A stretch of DNA of 64,000 nt, taken from Paraphoma chrysanthemicola. Its lineage: Eukaryota; Ascomycota; Dothideomycetes; Pleosporales; Phaeosphaeriaceae. The notes below the pieces were generated by a model. The model made no database searches, was not told the origin of the DNA, and saw only the letters and a program-made list of their open reading frames with translations. The stretch spans positions 1 through 64,000 of the forward strand of contig JAGMWG010000008.1 in the NCBI GenBank assembly GCA_020744225.1. Direction: 5' to 3'. Every line of letters begins with the position of its first letter. The first letter of the stretch is position 1. A program made the position numbers and the translations under genes. This document shows positions 56,577-64,000 of this stretch, in pieces.

Positions 56577-58083
56577 CTAAGTGCACGTTCCAAACCCTCC
56601 ATTGCAGTTCGCGCCACAATGATCCGTCGAGCTACCACACCACCCATACTGGGAGCAGCAGTTGCCAAACGTTGAACCCCTGCACGTCGCGCCGCCCTGC
56701 GTTCCGCAAGTCCCGTCCGAGCTCACAGGCGCGCTGGTAGGAGGGGGCGTGGTACCGCCTCCTCCACCAGTGCAAGATCCAAAACCGGAGTTGCAGTTCG
56801 CGCCGCAGTGATCGGTCGAGCTTCCGCACCATCCGTACTGCGAGCAGCAGGTGCCGAAAGTAGAGCCCGCGCACGTCTTACCGCCCTGTGTGCCGCACGT
56901 ACCGTCAGTTGACACGCTGCCGCCTGGGGCGGGGGTAGGATTGGGAGTCGTACCGCCTCCACCGCCAGATGTGCGGTACCAGTTTGCTTCGGGCTCACCC
57001 ATGCACTCGCCCATGGTGACGCCACGGTAACCGGAGTCGCGGAGGTACTGCAGCATGTAGCCTGTAAGGGACAGTGCAGTGGCCTCGTGGATGTCGTGGG
57101 CAATGGCCAGGCGGTCGCCGGACTGGGGGCCGCCGGCGGTGGAGTCGAGGATGCGCTTGAAGTTGTCCTTGGCGACTTGGATGTTGGAGAGCTGGTTGTA
57201 GTCGTCCGTGTCGAGGTCGAAGTAGGAGATGACGTATCCGAGGTTGCGCATGGTGGTTTGGCAGGCGGCGTTGCAGGATGAGTACGGCGGGCGCATGTAG
57301 GTTGGGTACTTGCCAATGATGTTGCGGATGGCGATTTCGTTCTTGACCATTTGGTCGATGCGCTGCTCCTCGGTGATGGCGCTAAGATCCTGATGCGACC
57401 AGGTGTGGCTAGCGACTTGGTGGCCTTCGGCAACCATGCGCTTGATCACGTTGGACCAGCTGGCGGTGGAGTCAATGGGGCCCTTTCCGTTGTTGTTTCC
57501 AGTAACGAAGAAGGTGGCCTTGAAGCCGTACGAGGCGAACTGGTCAAGAACCTGGGATGTGTAGATGTACGGTCCGTCATCATAAGTGATGGCGACAGTA
57601 CCGGGGTTCTGGCATGTATAGATGCCGCCGCCGCCGTACGCTACATTGCCCTTTTGCGGGCGAGCGTCGTTGCGGGTAGTGGCGCCTCCAGGAGTGGCAT
57701 TGGTGTCGCAAGCCGGGCCATACTGGAAGAGACAGTCAGGGGCCTGGCAGTGCTCACGGGTGGTTCCGCAGTAACCCTGATAACGTCAGTAAGCAAATCT
57801 CTCTCTTATACTTCAATCTACTTACTGCACCGGAGCAGCAGAATCCCTGGTCACAGGACGCGCCTCCAAAGCTCGGTCCGCAACGACCGTTCTGTCCGCC
57901 CTGACGAGTCTCCAACAAGCCACGCTTGGGCTCAGCAGCATGACGAAGCACACGAGCAGCAGTCGGTGTTCTAGCCTTCAAGTCCTTAGGGAGACCAAAG
58001 ATCTTGGGCGCTCCAGGAATTCCTCCATGAGCAGCCACAAGCGGCGCCACAGCCGCGACGACCGCGAGTTCCGAGAAGCGCAT
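56577..58083 (-). CDS. Secreted chitin deacetylase with CBM18 modules
   Basis: Removes acetyl groups from chitin in the wall, which may hide the fungus from chitinases. A signal peptide (ELAVVAAVAPLVAAHGG) is followed by an N-terminal CBM18 chitin-binding module interrupted by the one intron (near 57776-57824; CGPSFGGASCDQGFCCS then GYCGTTREHC). The NodB deacetylase domain has TYDDGPYIYT with the metal-binding Asp, SHTWSHQD with two His, RPPYSSCN and AIAHDIHEATA. Gly/Pro linkers lead to two C-terminal CBM18 modules that are nearly identical (CCSQYGWCGSSTDHCGANC in each). About 485 residues. A typical wall-modifying enzyme outside the presumed sugar cluster. Confidence 0.92.
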
Positions 58084-59066
58084 ACTAGCTCGAATTCGCG
58101 TCTATTATAAAGACGACGACAATATTAAGACTGTGTAGGAATAAAAAAAGCGAATGGCAACCCTCGTGGGAAAAGCGAGCGACGAGTAGGTATCAGCCCT
58201 GACGAGGCACGGCTGCGACAAATACTTATACCAATGCAGCCCTACGGGATCATGTCGGACGTGTAGGGAAAAGATGAGCGCCCGCTAGTTGATCGTGTTT
58301 TCCACGCAGCCAAGAGCGGCGGCCTGAGCAGCATTGCTGCAATACGAGTGGAAACAGCGGGGCAAGCTTACGGCATTTCCAGCATTTGCGTGCGGAGAAA
58401 CAGGGCTTGTTTGGGACCCAGCAGCACTGTTGAAGATGCAGGGTTTCCCATCACGAGATAAGGATCCGGGATGACTTCGTAGCGAAGGGGGGAACAGCTG
58501 GTTTGCTGGGTTGTTTTCTTTGGGACTGCTCTTTCCAGCACAGGGGGAAATTCGAAGGTCATGATCGACAGAATGGTGCAGGACTGAAGGTGCAGTGCCA
58601 ATGTTTTTGGCGGTCTCCAAGATATCTAGCGGCGCGGCAAGCCCTAAGAATAAACGTCCGAGGATCCGTCATGCACCCCTGTCGCTGCGCTGTTCCGACG
58701 ACACCACGAATCGCGATCCGTTGTGTTTCCGGAGAGTAATGCGTCGCTGCGTTTCTCTGACTACACAGCATCACCTGACGTTGCGCTACACCTGCGTTGC
58801 AATATTGGAACCCGCCTTGAATGCACGCTGGCATCTCCAACGGGACAGCTCCGCTACTACAATGACATCGGTGCAGCGCGAATACTTCCACATACTGACA
58901 GAGTTGCACTCAAATCGTGGTTGTGGGAGCAGAAAAGGTGTCCAGTAGATTACAGAGTTCGGTGTTGAAACTCTCTACGATCATGCTCGGGCCTCCACGA
59001 TCGTGCTACCAGATTATGTCACGATGCAGTCCATCTGTGCAACACAACATCACCTGACCCCGCCCA
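58084..59066. other. 983-bp spacer, no gene seen
   Basis: Promoter of the chitin deacetylase and 3' flank of the GH30 gene. Several short overlapping frames lie at 58.3-58.9 kb without domains. Two partial copies of TCACCTGAC followed by GCGCTACACCTGCGT or CGCCCACTACACCTGCGT occur near 58770 and 59050. They may be a small dispersed duplication including the end of the GH30 gene. Confidence 0.35.
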
Positions 59067-60575
59067 CTACACCTGCGTCACATTACTCCCTCCCGCCGTA
59101 AACAGCAATGAAATCATGCCGCGACCCGGCACACCCACCGTCGCCGCGCCGTCACTGCCCACCGTCACCGCCGCCACGCTCATATCATGCGTGTTATCCG
59201 TATACCACGCACTAACCACAGGATACCCAGCCGCCGCGGCCCCGAGCGCGACGCCAAGCGTCTGTGTACCTGTTGCCGAGTTGATAATTACAACGGCAAT
59301 GCTGCCGTCTACATTACGGAAGGCCGCTGCTTTGAGATTCGAGCCTGCACTTGCGCCGACGCGCACGGCTCCCGGACGCACGACGCGGAATTGCGCAAAT
59401 GCCCAAAGCCGCTTACTAACCTGGTAACTCTGACCGTCGACGAGGATCAATTTTTCATTATTGTTGTTATTCGTCGCGCGGTCTTGCACACCTTCCCAGA
59501 ATATATATGCGCTGAGATTCGAATTCACGACGCCGTTGAAGATTGTGTTTGCCCATGTATACCCGTCGCCAGAGCCGCCGTTCGAATACCACGCCGTGCT
59601 CCACCCGCCGTTCAGGTCAGAGTACTCGGTCTGCCAGACGCGTGCGGCGGTTCGCATGGTTCCGCTGATGCGTGACGTGTATTCGTGCGACGTGACGGCG
59701 TACACGAGCGCCTCGGCGCCTGCAGAAGCAAGCTGTTGCGCGTGCTGTGTAGCCACGTTCCACCCGGTTGCGTCGCAGCAATTGATGCCGACCGAGGTGA
59801 GGTTGGCACGGTCGAGGGTGGGGCGCAGCACTTTGATGAATTCGGCGGCTTGGGTGCCGGAGGATTGCATCGACGCGTAGGAGGTGGAAAAATCGGGCTC
59901 GTTCAGGAACCCGAGATGAGTGACTTTGATGCCTGCTGATGCATAATAGTTGATGTAGGCGACCAAGTAGTTGGCGTAGGCTTGCTTCCAGTCGCCGGAG
60001 CGACAGTTTGTGCCTGAGACCTGTGTAGGTCAGTACCGGTCATATGAAAATTAGTGGAGTCTTACACCACAGAGCTGGCCGCCGTTAGTATCCTGATTGT
60101 TCGTCTTCATGCATCCCGGAGCACTCCACGCATTCGCATAGAAAGTCTTGACGCCATACTCCTGCGCCTTCTGGCTCAAGAACAACTGCCCGCTATCCTT
60201 TCCGTCCCAAGAATACCCAGAGTAATTGATCGTCACCTCAGCCGGCGTACTCGGGCATTTCGGCAGGATGGTGTTCATGTAATCGTTGTTACTGTTCGGC
60301 GTTGATCCGATGCCATTTCGGACGATTGAGAAGCCTGCACCTGTTGTTGTATTGAACAGTAGGTCTAGCACCTCTCGCTGCTTAGGTTCCTGCAGCTTCA
60401 CAATCAGGTTCGCGCGCTGGAAGGCACCACTGAAGCCGAATCCGTCGATAGTCTGGTATTTCTTTGTGAGGTCGACGGTCACGCGCTGTGACTGGCGGAC
60501 CTCGAGGGACGGCCCGGCGCATGCAATGAGTGGCACCGCCGCAAGGACGGCGAGATGTGAAAGCATGGCATGCAT
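59067..60575 (-). CDS. Secreted GH30 glycosidase (xylanase-like)
   Basis: An extracellular retaining beta-glycosidase of about 480 residues. A signal peptide (MHAMLSHLAVLAAVPLIACAG) is followed by KYQTIDGFGFSGAFQRA at the start of the TIM barrel. YANAWSAPGCMKTN, the acid/base Glu in HLGFLNEPDFS and the nucleophile Glu in VWQTEYSDLNGG are seen, with a C-terminal beta domain (AYIFWEGVQ, then VRVGASAGSNLKAAAF). The layout fits GH30 subfamily 7, which contains fungal xylanases that cut glucuronoxylan, but beta-1,6-glucanases share the fold. Two exons: 60575 to about 60064 and about 60019-59067. The ATG at 60575 gives the best signal peptide. Confidence 0.87.
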
Positions 60576-60990
60576 ATTCGTGCTGATTATCTCTTCGTGA
60601 CCTACACCAGGACACCGCATGCTTATATTCAGGCGCCATGGTTGTGGGGCTCAAGGGCTGAATATCGTGTTGCTCAATATGAGCACACGCAAGCAATATG
60701 CTCCCCATTTCACCTTACCCGGCGTCCTATCTGCACGAGCACTCAAAGTGCAATATGTTCATGTAGGTCCATTCAAGAGTTGCCGCACTCTACATACATC
60801 TTGGCTGGCGTGCCAAGTACATGCACCCCACGATTCCATTCCGCCGGTGTTGGCTATGACGGTGGGAGGTGGACTTTAGCCGACAACAAACCCTGCAAGA
60901 GTGATTGAATGCTTCCTCACACGACCAGCTAAACGAGACGATGGAGGCGAGACTGCCTATCAAGCCTGACAAGTCTTTTTGACTGCTACT
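60576..60990. other. Spacer, promoter of GH30 gene
   Basis: About 415 bp. No gene or motif worth naming is seen apart from promoter sequence for the minus-strand GH30 gene and the 3' flank of the SDR. Confidence 0.4.
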
Positions 60991-61770
60991 TCAAGCCGCA
61001 ATCTTCACGCCCGAAAACTCCTCACAAACCTCCAGCAACCTATCCTGCTTCCCCTCATCCTCCGTCTCACCCTTCGGCGTATCCTCTTTCTTCCCCGGCT
61101 TGAAATAACACCCACTCTTCTTCGCCAATCCCTCCTCTCCCTCAGCAAGCATGACATAACTCGCAATCGAGTCCTCAAACTCGCCTGTTGCGTTCTTACC
61201 GCCCATCTTCGTCGGCATCCAGCCAGGATCCAAGGCGTTGGACTTGACATCTGGCCAGCGCCGCGCAAACGCTTTGGCGAAGAGCACATTGTGCAGCTTA
61301 CTCGCGCCGTAAGCTTCGGTCTCGTGATATCCAGACTCTCCGCGCTTGGCGTATAGGACGTCGTCCATGTTTGCGGAGCCGCTGTAATGTATCCCTGAAG
61401 AGAGGAAGATGAGACGCTTTGGTCGGTTGATGAGTGCGGTAAGAATATATGGTGCCAGAGTATTCACGGCTGCGAGAGCGGGTATGCCTTCGCTGGTTTT
61501 GCGGTACGGGCCGCGGTACAAGCCAGCGTTGTGAATCACGCAGTCGAATGCGCCGAGTTTGTTGACTTGCTCTGCGATGCCTTTGGTTTCGGGTATGCTG
61601 GTGAGGTCGCCGGTGACGACATTTTCTGCGCCGGGACAGGCTGCGTTGGCATCTTTGGCGCGTTGGGCATTTCGTGCATGAAGCACGACTGAATGCCCTC
61701 TTTCGACGAGCCTCTTGGCGACAATTGAGCCAAGACCGTCAGAGGAGCCAGTGATGAATATGCGCGCCAT
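60991..61770 (-). CDS. Short-chain dehydrogenase/reductase (retinol-dehydrogenase-like)
   Basis: A 259-residue single-exon NAD(P)-dependent oxidoreductase. TGSSDGLG (7-14) is the cofactor loop, NAG at 81-83, the SSG serine at 124-126 and YGASK with Tyr154 and Lys158. DPGWMPTKMGG follows the active site. It lacks a membrane anchor or signal peptide. The layout resembles small fungal SDRs of unknown substrate; the C-terminal KKEDTPKGETEDEGKQD insert is charged and unusual. It lies between the wall enzymes and a spliceosome gene, with no clear pathway link. Confidence 0.85.
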   Translation of the reverse strand: MARIFITGSSDGLGSIVAKRLVERGHSVVLHARNAQRAKDANAACPGAENVVTGDLTSIPETKGIAEQVNKLGAFDCVIHNAGLYRGPYRKTSEGIPALAAVNTLAPYILTALINRPKRLIFLSSGIHYSGSANMDDVLYAKRGESGYHETEAYGASKLHNVLFAKAFARRWPDVKSNALDPGWMPTKMGGKNATGEFEDSIASYVMLAEGEEGLAKKSGCYFKPGKKEDTPKGETEDEGKQDRLLEVCEEFSGVKIAA

Positions 61771-62469
61771 AATGTGTTGTGATTATCTGTCGTGTTTTGT
61801 TGGTGACTGTTCAAGTGGTGTTCGGGACGCTGGCCGCCTAGAGCTGATGACATCAGCGAACCCGCATGAGGTCGTGCAGCATGCATATGCAAACCTTCTC
61901 TAGCACCAATGTTGCGATCACCCAGGCGCATTGATCAACAGCAGCTCGCTACCTCACTACGCTGAATATAATAATGGATAAGCTCAAGTGCTTTCGTATG
62001 TTCAAGGTAACAATATTATGTTGACTTCAGCAGTATTTTCATTGCAGCAATGTTGTACTTGGTTAAGCAGTCTCAGCTTTCTCATGGCGAGCACGCACTA
62101 GACCTACCTGATGGAACTAGACGTCTAGGTGAGGATTCTACCGAGTGTGATTGATGGACGACTCAAGAGCGGTGAAGAGCCGGCCTGAAGGAATGCAGAC
62201 GGAGTACAACAACCTACCTCAAGCTGCCTACAATGGACGACGAAAATCTACTACTGGCGATTCATAGTGAGTCATCAGCATGATCAAGAACGGTCATGCA
62301 CCATACAACCTAGTGTTAGCCAAACAAGTCAAGTAGTTCATACCGTCATCACAACGCGTGGAAAGTCTATCTCAGAATTTGCATTAACAACTTGATTCAG
62401 AATTCTGTCAAGACTTCTACTGACCTTTGAAACTGTAACCCGCCCAGGGGCTCGACTCTCCACATCCAA
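61771..62469. other. Spacer, no gene seen
   Basis: About 700 bp between the SDR start and the end of the SNU66-like gene. Moderately AT-rich, with no supported frame. Confidence 0.4.
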
Positions 62470-64000
62470 CTACTGCAGACGGACACCGGCTGTCTTGAGC
62501 TTCTTCGCCTGCTGGTCCTGTGCATTGCCAATACCACCATGGCCAGCCTCGAGCGAACTCTGTGCCATCTTCTTCTTCTCGGCTTCGACCTTGTCAAGAT
62601 ACTTCTTGGTTTTTGTATTTCCACTGCCCTTGCCGTGGAACTGGTGACTGAGCTGCTTGAAGGCCTCTTTCGCGTTCATGGTCCGGCCGTGCTCATCGAC
62701 GTAGGTGAGCTCAACATTGGGCTTGTACTCCTTGTTGAAAATGTCTGCCAGCCTCCGGCTCTCGCTCATGTCGGCGTTGGTGTTGGCCTTGCGTGCCATT
62801 TCCTCGCGTTCGCGGGGTGTCATCGTGTTCCAGCGAGCAGAGTTCCGCTCGCGCTCACGAGCCAGCTTCCTCTGGCGCTCGGCATCGCCTTCAGCCTTTA
62901 GCTTATCGGCCAAGAACTTCTGGCGGTCACGGTAGGTCGCGTTCCTGTCCCCGGAGTCGGTCGCAGTCACAAGACCACGCTGTCGGAGTAGAGCGAGTGT
63001 GGCGCCGAGTCCTTGGTCGACGGTCTTCTCCGCCTCGAGACCTGTGTCGGTAATACCTGTTGAGCGCGCCCGAGAAACACTACGTTGTCGAGCATCTTCA
63101 GCCTCTGCTGCGGCAGCGTATGACTGCTCCATATCCACATCGCCATCCTCATCTGCAGCGGGCGAATCTCCCATGGACTTGATACCGTTGGAGATGTGAC
63201 TAGACTTCCTTCGCTTGCGGCGGGTTTCATCATCGTCATCTTCGGCAGCCGCACCAAGGTTTTGCACAAACTCTGTGGTCTCGTCGATGACAAGCGCGGG
63301 ATCGTCTGCGTTCTCAGTGGACTCCATGACATCAGGCGTGTCGGGGTTAGAGCCCTCCTCGCGCAGCTGTCGCGCAATGTCCTCTGGCTTTATCTTCTTG
63401 CGCTTCTTGAGCGCCTTCTGTCGCTGCGCTGCAAGATTGGCTTGAAGATCGTCGTCATCCACAAATGACTCGTCAAACATGCTCTTCTTCTTCTGTCTCG
63501 GAGCAGCTTCGCCTTCGTCGACGTCCATGTCATACATGGCGGGCTCACCAGCTGGGACTATGAATTTCTCGTCCTCGTCCTCGACGCGCTCGCGCTTGGC
63601 CTTCTTCGACTTCTTCTTCTTTGGTTTCTTCATCTTGACTTCTGAAATGTCCATGTAGTCGTTGGCGGGCGCGTCGTCTTTGAGGATGTCGAGGCTGATA
63701 GCGACCTTCTTTGGCTTCACAACACCTTCTGCTTCCGCCTGGGCATCTTCGACCGTCCGCCCCTTGCCGTCGAGTGTGAAGATCTTGCCCTTTTTGCCAT
63801 CAATCTCTTCGTCGTACTGCGCGAGGATCGACTTCTGGCCTGACTCGTCCATGTCGTTGGGGTCGTACACACGCTTGCGTTTCTTCGAGTCGAGCCGCTC
63901 CTGCAGCCTCTCCTGGTCTCTGAGCGCCACCGCCTCGAGCTCATCATCGTCCTCGGCATCGACGGCTGTGTCTTTGAGGACAAGAATCTGGTCTTCATCG
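62470..64000 (-). CDS. SNU66/SART1 family U4/U6.U5 tri-snRNP protein, 5' part missing
   Basis: A nuclear splicing factor of the tri-snRNP. The frame is open through the right edge of the window, so the N-terminus lies outside. The visible 510 residues open with ILVLKDTAVDAEDDDELEAV and contain Lys/Arg-rich runs (KMKKPKKKKSKKAKRER), KSMFDESFVDDDDLQANLAAQRQKALKK, a GLGATLALLRQRG block that is the SART1 signature, and YVDEHGRTMNAKEAFKQLSHQFHGKGSG at the C-terminal end, all typical of the family. No intron is seen in this part. It is the only clear housekeeping gene in the window and marks the right border of the accessory region. Confidence 0.92.
   Translation of the reverse strand, partial: DEDQILVLKDTAVDAEDDDELEAVALRDQERLQERLDSKKRKRVYDPNDMDESGQKSILAQYDEEIDGKKGKIFTLDGKGRTVEDAQAEAEGVVKPKKVAISLDILKDDAPANDYMDISEVKMKKPKKKKSKKAKRERVEDEDEKFIVPAGEPAMYDMDVDEGEAAPRQKKKSMFDESFVDDDDLQANLAAQRQKALKKRKKIKPEDIARQLREEGSNPDTPDVMESTENADDPALVIDETTEFVQNLGAAAEDDDDETRRKRRKSSHISNGIKSMGDSPAADEDGDVDMEQSYAAAAEAEDARQRSVSRARSTGITDTGLEAEKTVDQGLGATLALLRQRGLVTATDSGDRNATYRDRQKFLADKLKAEGDAERQRKLARERERNSARWNTMTPREREEMARKANTNADMSESRRLADIFNKEYKPNVELTYVDEHGRTMNAKEAFKQLSHQFHGKGSGNTKTKKYLDKVEAEKKKMAQSSLEAGHGGIGNAQDQQAKKLKTAGVRLQ

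Overview
The window is nuclear DNA of a filamentous ascomycete (Pezizomycotina). Short introns of roughly 50-120 bp with GT/AG and branch-site signals, three Zn2Cys6 transcription factors, a HET-domain protein, a SAT4-type rhodopsin-fold membrane protein, CBM18 chitin deacetylase and a TpA-rich block without open frames that looks RIP-mutated all fit this. The gene content (many sugar permeases and CAZymes) would suit a Dothideomycete or similar plant- or phylloplane-associated fungus, but the species cannot be read from the sequence.

Layout. 1-2350: AT-rich, stop-riddled repeat block, probably a RIP-degraded LTR retroelement. 2973-45291: an accessory region dominated by carbohydrate genes: a quinate/sugar-type MFS permease, an SDR, a cytosolic BNR beta-propeller protein, two divergent Gfo/Idh/MocA oxidoreductases, a Zn2Cys6 regulator with two zinc clusters in tandem, an anion-type MFS permease, a rhodopsin-fold membrane protein, a FAD monooxygenase, a secreted AA7-type FAD oxidase, a secreted alginate-lyase-superfamily lyase, a second anion-type permease, a GH88-type unsaturated glucuronyl hydrolase, a second Zn2Cys6 regulator, a GH28/GH49-like beta-helix protein, a histidine phosphatase, a GH35-type beta-galactosidase, an uncharacterised protein, an aldoxime dehydratase and an aldehyde dehydrogenase. 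45981-49812: an MCT-type permease and a third Zn2Cys6 regulator. 50405-55602: a leaderless open exon, a serine-beta-lactamase-like protein, a HET protein and a small Dabb-domain protein. 56577-61770: secreted chitin deacetylase with CBM18 modules, secreted GH30 hydrolase, SDR. 62470-64000: the SNU66/SART1 spliceosome gene, cut by the window end; this is the only plainly housekeeping gene.

How the genes may work together (inference). The secreted lyase would cut a uronic-acid polymer and leave 4,5-unsaturated ends. The permeases would import the oligomers. The GH88, GH35, beta-helix and BNR proteins carry no visible signal peptide and could finish the oligomers in the cytosol. The Gfo/Idh/MocA pair, SDR and aldehyde dehydrogenase could reduce or oxidise the released sugars. 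This is laid out like a bacterial polysaccharide-utilisation locus, with two embedded regulators. CGG-containing motifs recur in the intergenic regions, including a perfect 15-bp inverted repeat between the two Gfo/Idh/MocA genes. The substrate is not established; a glucuronate-rich polymer carrying galactose or rhamnose is the best guess.

Exon boundaries were placed by reading splice signals by eye. CDS coordinates give the span from start to stop, introns included.
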